64,000 nt of DNA from NCBI GenBank assembly GCA_000611775.1, contig KK106981.1, positions 186,001 to 250,000 on the forward strand, read 5' to 3'. The notes beneath the pieces were generated by a model that worked only from the letters and a program-made list of their open reading frames with translations, was not told the origin of the DNA and did not search any database. Below are positions 22,675-34,505 of the stretch, piece by piece. How positions within the stretch are numbered: position 1 is the first letter of the stretch; every line of letters starts with the position of its first letter. Source of the DNA: Umbilicaria muhlenbergii. Lineage: Eukaryota > Ascomycota > Lecanoromycetes > Umbilicariales > Umbilicariaceae. The translations under genes and the position numbers were made by a program.

Positions 22675-23187
22675 CTATTCCGCAACATCTCGCGGACAAA
22701 CCCCATTACACCCATCCGTTTCCCCCACCCAATTAACCGTCAAAATCCCCTCCTTCCCCTCATCATTATCGCCGCTAAGCGGCACGCTCCCACACTCCTG
22801 ACACCCATGCCTCACCAAGTCCTCCATCCGCTCTCTGATCACCTCCCCCGTCACCCCCACATCCGGCACATTCCCCTGCAAGAACACGCAGAATCCGCCC
22901 CCGGCTTTCGGGATCGTGTCGCATGCTATGTTGAGTAGATAGTCGTCGTCGGCGACGTAGAGGGTGGTGGGGGAGAGGGGACCGCCGGTTAGAGTCTTGG
23001 TGGGGGGGCTGGTGCCGTTGATCAGGAGGGAGGCGAAGGTCGGGATGAAGGGGTAGGGGTGCCGGAAGGTTAGGATGGGGTGGCATTCGAAGCTGCCGCG
23101 GCAGTTTATGCCGAGGGGGAGGGCGGTGGGGAGGTGGAGGAGGATGAGGAGGGAGAGGGAGAGGGAGAGGGGGGTGATGGGGCGCAT
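22675..23187 (-). CDS. KP4-like killer-toxin family secreted protein
   Basis: Small Cys-rich secreted protein of the KP4-like family. KP4 itself is encoded by an Ustilago maydis totivirus and acts on calcium channels; chromosomal relatives are found across fungi. The single frame of 170 residues looks whole. Residues 1-22 form a clear signal peptide (MRPITP then a Leu/Ser-rich hydrophobic run), followed at once by GINCRGSFEC, the family N-terminus. Further hallmarks are GGGFCVFLQG, HGCQECGSVPL and ILTVNWVG followed by CNGVC. An in-frame ATG upstream at 23397 would place the signal peptide internally, so 23187 is preferred. No intron seen. The gene sits between two inverted-repeat arms in a gene-poor segment and is GC-rich with strong purine bias relative to its flanks. 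Confidence 0.8.
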   Translation of the reverse strand: MRPITPLSLSLSLLILLHLPTALPLGINCRGSFECHPILTFRHPYPFIPTFASLLINGTSPPTKTLTGGPLSPTTLYVADDDYLLNIACDTIPKAGGGFCVFLQGNVPDVGVTGEVIRERMEDLVRHGCQECGSVPLSGDNDEGKEGILTVNWVGETDGCNGVCPRDVAE

Positions 23188-24000
23188 GGGGGAGGAGGCT
23201 AGTTCGGCAGAGGTGAGGGCTGGATGTTTCGTTGTGAGACAGATGGTCGAAGAGAATAGGTGGGTGGCCCCGGGATGAGTTTTGCAGTTGTTAGGGAGTG
23301 CGAACGGGTGGATTGAGAGCTTTTGAAGGGCGGAGGAGCATTTTGTATTGGTCTTCTGGCTCCGCAAGCTGGGACGCGGTCGGGATGGATGTTTCAATAT
23401 TCAGGTTGGCGCCTAGGCCGTGGAGAATGAATTGTTTGAGATGTCTTGAAAGGGCTTCCTCAAACATGCAGATGTACACTTGACCCACTTCGCTCGGTAC
23501 AGAGTAACTTCGTTTTGTGCGACCAAGTTTGTTTCAGCAGCATGCGATATGCGGTCCAGTTTCTTGTGCATTCTTCCTTCCTGGCTATACATCCAGCGAC
23601 ATGCATATGAGTGCGTGGGCAAGCGATTGGTTTTTCTTTGATTTTTATGAGTGGAAGTTAAGAGTTCATGACAGTGAGAGCTGCAGGGACATTGACTGTA
23701 ACAGCGAGATGTGACATTGTAGGCAAACACCCGGTGAGCGGAGAAAGTCCCAGCCATTCGGAGAAAGCAATTCCGTTGCTATTGGGCTCTCCACGCTGAC
23801 ACGTCAATCGGTGATGCTAACTGCTCAGTAGTACTTCGAATGTCAAGCCACGATCGCTGGAGGGGTCTCATCGAATGCCTGTAATTCTGTCTGATGTGAG
23901 CGTACGTACTTTCCGAATTAACGTCATAGCTGGGAATCACAACTGTTCTAAAACGCTCCATTGAAGACCTGGGTATGGGATTCATGACTCTGCCAGGTCT
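23188..24000. other. region upstream of the KP4-like gene
   Basis: Probably contains the KP4-like gene's promoter. Open frames here (23291-23488, 23413-23757 minus) have no recognisable family and shadow each other. Confidence 0.35.
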
Positions 24001-24004
24001 TGTA

Positions 24005-24225
24005 GAGTAGTATAAAATCCTAGTAAGCTCCGGGCGTTGAAGAAGAAGCGCTTCCTACCGCCAAGACCAATGGTTGCCGAAGGCCGTTGATCTTTCCAAA
24101 ATCCTGGCTACGTGCGCCGAGGATCTGCGCTGGTATCCAATAAAGCTTGGACCTGCGGGAGATTCTTATTTATTACGAGGTATTCGAAAGCTTTCCCATT
24201 TCCTCACAATTTCCTCACATATACA
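24005..24225 (+). repeat. right arm of a divergent inverted-repeat pair
   Basis: Counterpart of 22141-22440 in opposite orientation; see that entry for the shared pieces. A TATAAAA sequence sits near 24011, about 60 bp before the shared GGTTGCCGAAGGCC block. Confidence 0.6.
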
Positions 24226-24811
24226 AGTATATATACAAGTACGAGTATGCTTACATTATTGACGTCTAGTCGTGCGTAAGTTTCTTATAGAGAGCTCCTT
24301 GTGCCGAGCTAGCCTTGAATCTGCTTCGAATGCTGTCGCAAGTTCGCAGCTGTACGAGTCCACTACTTGTGTTTTCCTTGTGGGTCGGTGGCTGATAGTC
24401 TCCGGAGCCTGCTGCGTGAGTACCTTTAGTGAGATCTGAGCTTTCGGAAGCATCGGCGATGTTACCGAAACGGCTTTCAGCCCGGTCAAAATTCCTTAAT
24501 GTGACGTCGTGGGATTGATGAGCAAAGGACAAGGGACTCTAGTACGACGCTGCAACGTCATAGAGCGTACAGAAAGATGCTAGGAATCCTTCATAATGCG
24601 GGGCCAGCGCTTCCGGCAGCGATTCCGAGATAGCTTGATGCTTGACCGTTGATCTCGTGAACAATGAGTTCCTTCTATAGGCGCTAGTTAATATCCCGCG
24701 TCTATTCAGGGACCATGATTATAAACCTAGGCGGTTTCGATCCCTTCCCCCCTTCAGGTTTTCTAACCTGCATGCTCTCGTCTCCCTCTCACAGTACAAC
24801 CCGCCTCCACC
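24226..24811. promoter_or_regulatory. upstream region of the sugar transporter
   Basis: No gene supported. A TATAAA at 24720-24725 lies about 90 bp before the transporter ATG and is followed by a pyrimidine-rich stretch (TCCCTTCCCCCCTTC), a usual fungal core-promoter layout. The start context CTCCACCATGGC is near-optimal. Confidence 0.45.
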
Positions 24812-26563
24812 ATGGCATTTCTATCTCGTTTCAAGCGCCAGCAGGCGCCAATCTCACCAGAATCGGAAGATAGAAAAGGTTACAATGACACTCCAGTGAA
24901 ATTCCTAACGATGCGATCGGGGCTCATGGGAGTACTTGCCTCGATGGGTGGTTTCATTTTTGGATATGACACCGGTGAGGAATTAGATTGCCCCTTTTTT
25001 ATAGAAATATTTGGATACCTTTATTGATAATGCCATAAGGTCAAATTTCTGGATTTCTCGCCATGTCTGATTTTCTTCATCGCTTTTCGGAGGATGGCAA
25101 GGCCTTTAGCAATGTCCGCTCCGGCCTCATCGTTGGTCTTGTTGGTGTTGCCCCGCATCTTTCTACCAACATTCATTAATTGTCGAAAGCTTTCCATTGG
25201 TACCTTAGCTGGCGCTCTTATCATGGCTCCAGTAGCCGACCGAATTGGCCGAAGGTATTCGGTCACCCTCTGGTCCATCGTTTTCATCGTCGGAGTTGTG
25301 GTTCAGATCGCTTCCACGACTGTATGGCAGCAGATAGCCGTCGGACGTCTCATCGCCGGTGCCGGAGTCGGTGCCCTTTCAATCTTGATTCCGCTCTACG
25401 TCAGTGAAAGCGGTCCGCGCCAAGTGCGTGGTGCATTAGTCAGTACCTACCAACTTTTCATCACCCTGGGCATCTTCACCGCCGATGCTATCAACTACGG
25501 AACCGAAGCACGTCCGAACTCAGGATCCTGGCGTATCCCTATGGGCATTGGCTTTATCTGGCCGTTAATCCTTGGATTAGGTATTCTGTGCTTCCCAGAA
25601 TCCCCGCGTCACGCTTTCCGGAAGGGTCGTTATGAAGAAGCGCGGGCAACTATGGCCAAATTCTACGGCGTGCATGGGAACCATCGCGAAATCCACCGCG
25701 AGATGCGAGAGATCAAACAAAAGAACGACGAAGAGATAGCTGGCGGTCAACAGCCGTGGTACAGAATCTTCACCGGTCCTAGAATGGGCTACAGAACTCT
25801 CCTGGGCATAACACTCCAAGCCCTGCAGCAATTGACCGGAGCCAATTTCTTCTTCTATTACGGCACAACGATCTTCAAGGCTACCGGTATAAGCAACTCC
25901 TATGTGACAGCTATGATCTTGGGTGGAGTCAATTTCGGCATGACCTTCTTTGGTCTTTACATCGTGGAGCACTTTGGTCGGCGCAAGTCACTCATCATCG
26001 GAGGGATGGGAATGACTGCCAGCTTCTTAGTGTTTGCCTCTGTGGGATCATTCTCGCTGAACAGTGCGAATCCTACAAGTACCCCGAAGGCTGGTGCCGC
26101 CATGATCGTGTTCGCATGTTTATTTATCGCTTTCTACGCCACCACATGGGGTCCAATCATATGGTGCATCATCGGTGAATTATACCCTACGCGATATCGC
26201 GCGAAGAGCATGGCGCTTGCAACAAGCGCCAACTGGTTGTGGAATTTCCTTATCGCCTTCTGGACCCCCTTCATTACTGCGGACATCGGCTTCAAGTATG
26301 GATATGTCTTTGCTGGATGCAACTTTGCCGCCGTGCTTGTCGTCTACTTCTTCGTCTGTGAATCGCAGGGTAGGTCGTTGGAGGAAATAGACACCATGTA
26401 TATCTCACGTGTCCCGCCCTGGAAGAGCAGTAAATGGGAGCCACCTGCTCACGGCGACTTGGTGACATCGGAGCGTATGGCACAGGGTCAAGGGTCGAAC
26501 GGTGCGAATGGTGCGCACAAAGAGAGCAACAACTTGGAGGGGTCGCGTCTGGATTCTGTGTAA
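24812..26563 (+). CDS. MFS hexose/monosaccharide transporter
   Basis: Plasma-membrane sugar porter of the major facilitator superfamily, probably a proton-coupled or facilitative hexose carrier. Exons 24812..24974, 25040..25140, 25190..26563 join to 545 residues, the typical length. Twelve hydrophobic segments are evident. Family motifs: GGFIFGYDTGQISGF in TM1 across intron 1, MAPVADRIGRR (loop 2-3), CFPESPRHAFRKGRYEEAR before the central loop, LQQLTGANFFFYYGTTIF (TM7), GPIIWCIIGELYPTRYRAKS (TM10 loop) and VCESQGRSLEEID (C-terminal signature). The second intron falls between GLIVGL and LSIGTLAGAL. It looks closest to the Rco-3/hexose sensor-transporter type; I cannot tell sensor from transporter. 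Confidence 0.92.
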
Positions 26564-27033
26564 ACTTTGAAGTTCTTCCAGGGCGGCGCAGAATAGCATT
26601 CTCCCCTAGCTATGTGCCTTGCGATTGCCATTGCACTGAAACGGGTGATTGAGGTGTTCCACAGAAAACAGCTCAGGTGAGGGTGCTGACTTCCCGTGCT
26701 GAAAGGTGATTGAGGCAAGCGTATTCCCGAGACTAGCCGTGAAACTCTAAAGGAGTAACTTAGCGCTTTCGAGTTAGCGATCACGAGTGCTCTACACTGA
26801 CATGTGAAATGAGTAACCCAACAAAAGTTCAGCAATCCTTCAAGTCATGGAAGACCCTTGCGATGGAGGCCCTTGCGAGGAAGGCAGCGGAAGCCTTTCG
26901 ATATCTTTATCTTGTGTCCATTGTATGACTCAGGTCATGAAGTGGGACGTCGTCCGATAGACTCAGCACCTCCCGTTTACATATACGGATGTCGGTCTAG
27001 AAATCTCGGATTTCCACACCTTTCCTCACAAGT
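26564..27033. other. intergenic between transporter and next gene
   Basis: A GGTGATTGAGG phrase occurs twice (near 26643 and 26705). No gene seen. Confidence 0.4.
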
Positions 27034-28034
27034 ATGACGCAAAAGCAGGTAGTACTTCTCGACGCTCCCCAAACGCCACGGCTGTCGTCGCCATCCGCTG
27101 GTCCTGCTGAGCCGGATCCGGCGTTCGGCCTCCTCGCCATTTTGCCCTTAGCAGTGCAGGCCCGGATACCACGGCTTACGTCCCTTCGACGCTCATTGAG
27201 CAGCTACAGCCCACCGTCGTGTACGCCCAGACCAGCTCCACAGAGCCATATGCCCACTGCCAGCGCAGACCTATGCTGCGCTCATAATACCCTCGAGTAC
27301 AACAGACCATCCGCCTCGAACACGTTATCGCCAACCTCAAGCCAAGGGGAGACAAGTAATGGTACAGGCACAAGCTGGAAATACGCCAACCAAGGTAACT
27401 ACCCTTCCCCTCCCCACTCGATAGACCACCAACGCTAATACCACCAGGCCTCACCCTCCTCGAAACCGCCGTACTCGAAAGCCAATCCCCCGACACCCAC
27501 GACCAACTCTTCGCCCGCCAGCTCTACATCCACGCCCTTACCTACCTCCTCCAAGCCCTTCCCAACGACCTGACCCACCAAGAAGTCCTGGCTCTCCGCG
27601 CCGCCCTTCCTGAAAACCTCCAGCAAGACCCCCGCGCCTCGGTTCAAACTGCCTCCTCCTCCAAACCCGAACCTTCCTTGCTCCACCGGCTACTAGCCAG
27701 CGGTATTGTCCACCTATTCCTGCTCATACAGTTCATCCTCCCGCATGTACGACATCTCCTCTACAGCACATACCAATACGAGCGCGAACATCGGGTGGCT
27801 AAGAAGGTGCTGAGTTCGACTATCAACACGGTGGAGCGGATTGGCAAGCGGGGGTTCGGTATCGGGGGGGCGTTGCTGAAGGCGGGGGAGGGGCGGCTGG
27901 GGGGACTGTTGTTGGAATCGGCGTCTTGGTGGGTGGAGGGAGTTTGTGGGGGGGTGTGCGAGGGGGTGGGGGAAGGGATGGGGATTCTGGGGGGGCGGAG
28001 GGGGAAGGGGGAAGGGGTGGTGGAGGGAGGTTGA
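27034..28034 (+). CDS. conserved fungal protein of unknown function, membrane-associated
   Basis: Two exons, 27034..27394 and 27448..28034, join by phase to 315 residues. The N-terminal third is Ser/Pro-rich and probably disordered (VVLLDAPQTPRLSSPS; RRSLSSYSPPSC). The junction gives SWKYANQGLTLLETAVLESQ, then FARQLYIHALTYLLQALPND, then a hydrophobic segment (LASGIVHLFLLIQFILPHVR), a possible membrane anchor. The C-terminus is Gly-rich (GVCEGVGEGMGILGG). This pattern recalls a protein widespread in filamentous ascomycetes without known function; that match is from memory and not verified. The intron (53 bp) contains GCTAAT before CCACCAG. Confidence 0.72.
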
Positions 28035-29551
28035 TGCGTGATGCGTGATGGGTGGGGTAGTGTGTAGGTGCTGGAGTTCTGGAGGGCGTTTCGATTGAAA
28101 AATATATTCAGTGATACCCTGGCAAATATCGTGGAATGTCATTGGATTTTCACGTGTAGGTCGCCGGGCCATTGAAAGGCGGAGATAGAAGAGTTTGCTA
28201 AGAGGGTAAACGCTTGATGTAGCCCTAATATCACTAACGGGTCCGCTAATTTGGCATCTTGTCTTGCGATCATGCTTTTCTTCCATCGAAGGAGATCAAC
28301 TGGCTTTATGGTAGTTACAACACAAACCACACTTCTTGTCATGCGAACTCTCTTGGAAAGTCTCGCTGTTGAATATTCCGTGCCATGTCTAATATCAAAT
28401 CGTACACCGACCAAAGTATCAGTACACTGCGCTCCGTAGCCCTTCCCAAACGAGGTCTTGCATAGGGTAACATCAGACGGATCGGGAGTCGACCATCCCG
28501 TCGAAGCCCCTTGATCGAGATGGCTTCGAGCGCCTCAGCCTGAGGAGCCTTTACGTCGCGCAGATGGCGTAGCGCCAACGGCACTAACTCGCCATAACCT
28601 CATCAGATCAACCGCTAACCCCACAACTTAACATTGACAACTGCGAAGACTTCGACAACATTCGAAGGTAAACTTTGTTTCACCACTTGAATATCTTTCT
28701 AACGTCTGATGGGTGGAATATAAATACGAACTACTCCTTGGTAAGTAGCACCTTGAACTCAAAAGAATCTCGCGAAGTACTTAATGCCCTGGTCATCATT
28801 TGCCTTTGCGCTCGTATTAGGAATACTGAGTCCTACCCTTCCAACTCTACAACAATAAAACAGAACGGCACATTGTTATTCCAGAGATGCGAGCATTTCC
28901 GTTCCTTAACATCCCTTGGCTTTATGGGGTCTCCTTGTACCAGAACCAGAGTGGGCTTGAATGCATCCGCAATTATATTTCTCTCAGGCTACTATATTTA
29001 GGACTTAACTAAGGCGTGAGCTTACTTTATCTCTCCTGTGTCGTTTTTATTTCGTCATTTTATGATTGTGTTTGGCTTCAAGGTATCTTGAACCGGTCTT
29101 CAAATTACTTGTCTGTCTGTGTGCCCATTGATTACGCGGAGACTGCTTGCCTAACGCAGTAGTCGTTACTCAGCTCGACGAATGAGTTACTGGTGGATGG
29201 GTTTGATTCAACGTCGATGTTTCCGTGAAGGGATAGGCATGGTGGAGCTGGGACACGAAGCTACTTAGAGGAAGGGGTGATGAGATACGGATCTGTTGGT
29301 ACGTACAGCTATTGGGAATTCTCTTGGGTGCTGCAGTGCTAACGCTGGATTGGGGAAGAGGAGCAATATAGTCATTTTGCATGTGTTTGTTACTATCAAG
29401 TCTATCCAGGTGGCGTATGGTATGATGTACACCATCTAATATTCCAAAGACGACCGTCCACGATTCACTGAATAGCCCAATGCTCGTTTCCAAAATGCTT
29501 TGATTGCTGGCGGCGGTCTCCCCGAAACAGGCTTAGCCTAGGACGTCCACA
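28035..29551. other. gene-poor stretch
   Basis: Small overlapping open frames only; from about 28680 the DNA is AT-rich with frequent stops on both strands. No gene supported. Confidence 0.4.
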
Positions 29552-29593
29552 TGCTTTCAGTGTAGCAAACCGGGACATTTCGCAACAGAGTGC
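29552..29593 (+). other. isolated CCHC zinc-knuckle coding motif
   Basis: Reads CFQCSKPGHFATEC, a perfect C-x2-C-x4-H-x4-C knuckle as in retroelement nucleocapsid proteins and in host CNBP-type RNA-binding proteins. No other domain is recognisable nearby and no LTRs were noticed. It is at most a fossil fragment, or chance. Confidence 0.4.
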
Positions 29594-32500
29594 CCCAGCC
29601 AATGCCATCTCACAAAAGGCCCAGGATGGAATCTGGCGAAAGACGGCAGAAAAGGCAGCGGCTTGAGATGCTGCCAGAAACAATAGCATCTTCGCAACAG
29701 GCGCGAATGCTGTTCCGCAAGGGCCGACTATCACTGTCACCCCAAGTACTCCGGCACCAGGCCCACAAGTGGTAGTCACCGTGGTGATAGAGCATTCCAT
29801 TGGCTAAGCCGAGTGTTTCAGCTTGTACTTCACAAGAGCGAAGTACCACAGGTCGTCAAGCCACTCCTGCTAGTCAACTTCCTCTTCGACGGTCAGCTGC
29901 CTATTTCTTGGATTTGCTGGCTTTCTAAAGGCGTTACATCATTACCTGCCGACGCCTCGTCTCTTTAGAGAAAGCCATCAATTCAATAACAACCAGGAGT
30001 CTTCAACGTTATTTTCCTTCATGCCAACCATTTGCACGGTTCAGCGATTTGACCTAGCATTCGACCGTCAGAAGCTTAGGGAATGCTGGTAAGCTGCGTT
30101 GCATGCTGGATGTTCTCCAATACAAATGCTTCTTCCCTCCCCTGACCCGCTGCATGACTAATACAAAGCGAACAGAGCTGTAGTTGAGCACCACAATTAT
30201 ACAGTTTCCTTACCCATGCCATGCCCAGATAAAGACAGGTTCACCAATTCGAAGTTGATGGCAACGCGGCAAAAGTCAAATATAACGCAACATCCCAGCA
30301 TAGATGAAGAGCCTCGAGACTGTGGGTACGACAGCTGCATAGGGCATGAAATGATTCAGAGCTTTGAAGACGCTGCAGCATGGCTCACTCCACTCTTTCT
30401 AGTTCCCTCTGCTTGCGCTGCATACAACAGCTCCAGACAGATAAATCTTGCTTTTGGCTACTGGTACTCTTTTCTTTTTCTTTTCTGATGTTCTCCTCCT
30501 ACCCTTTCTCTTGACGGTGTTGTCTTGTCACCCTGCGCGAGCTCTGACTGGCTGAGTAGGAAGGTTTGGCGGACACCGTTTGCTTGTTGACCTCTAAAGG
30601 TCAGAGAAATGCGGACTACGATTTCTAGGGTTTCGCTATTGCGAAGCCCTTTCTTTGGTCCTTGTTTCACCATGGCATTACTCTCCTCCCATAACATGTC
30701 GGCCTCAGTATCTTGCTTCCTGCTTTAGAGTAGAAGCCATCCATCACACACGGCTCCGGTATCTTGGATAGTAGTCTCATCTGCTATCTAGGTGGAATAC
30801 TTCCAGATTTCTCATGTCTTGACAATTTGTCGGACATCATAATGGAATCACTGGTAGCATTATCTTGCGTATAATGTCTATTTGCGCGGATACCTTTCCT
30901 CATGTTAGTGAGAACAATAGAATGGTAGAAACACAAAACACCTTACCAGGTATTCTTAGCCAGCACCAATCACTGAGAGGTCCGGTTACAGGAAGTCTCA
31001 CAAATATGATAGAATGTGCTTCTCTCAACAGTTACCTCACAGACTATGTGCACGTAGGCACCCATAGATATGCCTCACTATGGAGGCAATCTAAGGACAA
31101 TGCCTTGGCCTCAGTCTACTCCACTTGTCGAAATATTAACAGCTAGATTTCCTTTTCCGGCAGTATTAGGCTGATTCAATTTTATGTGCTGGGAAAAATG
31201 AGCGTGGCGCCAACTGGCCCCCTCCTGTCGCGGACCTGATTTGTACAGTTATTTATTCAAGAAGAGTACCGGCGTGCTGGTCTCGATTTCCAACCATCGA
31301 ATGGGTGAATTTATGGCTGATGCGTGCTGGAAGTTGTCGGTATTTCTTTCCAAAGCACGTGGCTTGACGTTGGGTTGCTATGGAAGCGTAGAGTCTCGAA
31401 CTGATATTCCAGATCTCGTCCAACGACGCTCCTGAGTAGGTTTGAGATTAAGTATTAGACTTTGCGGATCAGTTTCGATTGCACAAAGAGCTCTTCGTGA
31501 CTTGAGTTTACATCGTTGCATTTGCCATTTTATTGCGCAACTCTTTTATCCGGATTGTTGTAGGCAGATGCCAAAATTTGACATGTTTGACGGTGGCTGT
31601 CTTCAGCATTTTGAGTAATATGAGTTGCAAATTGGAGCACACTAGTGGTAGTTTTCAAATAAAGGTGAGATCGAGATCCTTTGACCCAGCTTTTTCCGTC
31701 TTCTTTGATATTGAGAGCGGCATCTGCAGCTCCCGACTTGGGCAGGCGCTGTGTCGAATAGGCATTGTGTAAGAGGTCAACATTCGTCATCTTGCCATAG
31801 AATGAGATGCTCGTTCACTCCAAATTCTATCACCGGTACAGATACCCTTTTACAAGAGAAGAGTACCAAACTCGAGACTCCAGGCTCCATTTCGCACGCC
31901 CAAACTCCTCCACATTTCAACCTTGTTCTGCGTGTACCGTTATTGTCGGAGCATTTAGTATCATCAAAGGATGTTGTACCAGATATTTCTTGTAATATTT
32001 GGCGCACATTGCAGTTAATCATAACAAGAATTGACTGAATATGCGAAGGTACCGTTTGTCCTGAGCAGCGATCACATCAACAGCTTTGGCCACATTGGCC
32101 CAGCCCTAAGCCAACATAGACGAGGATCGGCAGTGGTCGGGGGTCTTTAATCGCGTCCAATGAGAGTTGCAGCGCCTAATACGAGGGTTGTATCTGCAGC
32201 GACATTGATTTAACGAGGCTGAGTAGCGGAAAGTGGACGACGCGCGTCAAGTCTATCGACCTATGTGGCTATAGCAGATCATCTTTTCCTGTAATTTGCT
32301 GGTTCAATACACTTGAGAAAGCCAGGAGAGTCATATTGCTCCGCCAGCCACTTGTTGGCGGGGGTCACAAAGACGAAGACCTCCGACCAGCAAAACATCT
32401 TATGGTTACCGTCTTCTAACCTTCCGAAGATGCATGTTATCAAACGCCTTTGCGAGAGATGTAAAGCCTACCACTACGTTAACTCAATAGGTTTGATCGT

Positions 32501-34238
32501 GTCAGCAGGCCCTCCTACCCCTGAGGTAAGGATCATTGATCGAATTCGAGTCAGCATGTACAGCCTGCGCAGCTCTGCATAGTCTTGTCGAGTCCAAGGT
32601 TCTCCTGCGAAGCTTGGCTTCTGTAATAGAGATTGACGTTCAAGGGTGACACCGCTTTGTCATCCTCTTCTGCTCTTGACGCGCGCGAGCAGACGGGGAC
32701 TCCCCACTGAATTCTTCAACATTCTTTTCTTCCCTGCTTCTTCCCATCACTTTGAGTAATTGAATGGGTTTGCAGGATTCGTATTTGGAGACATTTGTCT
32801 TGAGGCTGTATAACTCCCGCGCTTCTCTTTACGGTGCAATTTTTCACACAATAAACTGTCGACATTCACACCTTCGTCGTCTGGTGACCGAGCTTAGGTA
32901 TGTATAACGTATATTGCTTATTGCTTTCGAGCTCGAAATCAAGTTGAAGATGCTTTGTTGTATTCCTGTACACTTTCACAGCCAGGGAAACAACAGTTTG
33001 TCGGCCATCTGCCACTGTGAAACCTATCAATCTGCATTCTGTAAATCAGTCAGCATTTCAAAGCTTCCCAGGTCCACAGTTACTGAGTGGATAAAGATTT
33101 GAGGTGAATATATGAATCGTCTTTGTGTACGCTATGAGCTCAGTGTTGGTTCAAAGATTTGTGAAACACCCGTACTCTATACCCTCTTAACACCAGGTGC
33201 TGTAGACTACGTTCAGGTAAGTCTAGCTCTTCATTACAACGCATGTCTGCTTGGCGAAATCCGACGACTCTTAGAGATTCTTTTGGAAAACCAAGAACTG
33301 GCGAGTCATCGTCTTCAACACTCTCCTCCCTCGTGGTTTTCACCGACCTTGGAGACCGTCCAGCACTTCATGTCATCGCCTTGTGAAATCGAACATCGAG
33401 TAGGGCTCTAGCGAGTGCTCAGTAATTTTCTGGCCTGGTGCTTGAGGTTCCACGGAGAACTTTGGGGCTTCTAGCTCTCGTGGAATAAAAGATGTTGCTT
33501 CGTTGCTACAAATAATTGACTGCCTATTCCGCCAACCGCCCAACGCTGGGAAATCGTTTCCGTAGGTACGTCTCTAATGTACATTGGTAGACTCATCTAG
33601 TAGGATGATAACCCTGGATTTTCGCGGCCCGGCGCCGATTGGTGATAGTGCTTCGAGATCTGTCGTCAAGACTTTGGTGATATAGGCACTCGCATGATCT
33701 GGAGACCATTTCATTTAGTTTTACGATTTGGAATAACAGGGGTATAATCCAAATTTAAATAGCGGATGGTATCACAACACAGGCATTTCAGTAACGTCAG
33801 CAAGGATAATGGCTGTGTCCATACACCATAGATCTGTTATGTTAATTCAACAGTAATGACTGATCTGCTTCCAGAAGCATAACGCTCGCTCGACCGGCTG
33901 AAAAATGAGGGGCTCATAGCGAAGAGTAAGGTATGAGTGTGAGACGCAACGTCGGATTCTTCTGATAGAAGTTTCTGTTGGAACAATGAAGCTCTTCGCG
34001 GTGCTCATGGAGAAAAGACGTAAGGCGAGCAATGAAGGTTTCTGGTATTTGCGATTAGCGTTTGAACTGTGAGATACATTTACCAGTAAGATGGAGCTCA
34101 CCTCGCCGACTCGTGGGCAATGATCGTAAAACCCCACCAGTGCCAGAACAGTAATCCGAAGCATGTATTTGAACATTTGTTCACTTCAATATCCTCGCGT
34201 CAGTTGGGCAACTACAAAAACTGAGATTTCCTTACAGA
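29594..34238. other. gene desert
   Basis: About 4.6 kb with no gene I can support. Open frames are short (mostly under 100 codons), overlap on opposite strands and lack family motifs. The sequence is AT-leaning and stop-rich, as expected for old, possibly RIP-mutated, noncoding DNA. Confidence 0.45.
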
Positions 34239-34505
34239 TCAACCCGTCCACCAGGTCGGTTTTGCTGGGTCTGGATTTTCATCCGTCATCTTGACGATAT
34301 CCCGACGAATTTCGATCGGGAGATCCAAGAACCGAAAGGTTCCGTCGCGTGTCTGAATGACTTTGATAGCCGCAAAATCACCGCCCCAAGGAGTTCCGAT
34401 AGCCACGGTCGGACGGAAGTTGCAGCGAGGATCGTCAATCGAGATGGGGATAAAGATGGCCTTCTCAACCGTCTGGATGCATAGGAATGTCGTAGGTTGA
34501 GACAT
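34239..34505 (-). CDS. short hypothetical protein, F-box/2EXR-like tail
   Basis: An 88-residue frame starting at MSQPTTFLCIQTVEKAIFIP and ending with a segment FRFLDLPIEIRRDIV. That segment resembles the opening of fungal F-box or 2EXR-type domains (FLxLPxEIRxxI), but the frame stops soon after. It may be the first exon of a longer gene, a truncated copy or a short real protein. A further coding-like stretch with a possible intron border lies downstream on the same strand (33847-34090), but I could not join it. Flanks are strongly AT-rich. Confidence 0.35.
   Translation of the reverse strand: MSQPTTFLCIQTVEKAIFIPISIDDPRCNFRPTVAIGTPWGGDFAAIKVIQTRDGTFRFLDLPIEIRRDIVKMTDENPDPAKPTWWTG

Noticed and set aside
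23187-23397. Longer start for the KP4-like gene
   Set aside because: It would bury the signal peptide about 70 residues inside the protein.
29552-29593. Retroelement gag gene
   Set aside because: Only a single knuckle is visible; no protease, polymerase or LTR sequence seen around it.
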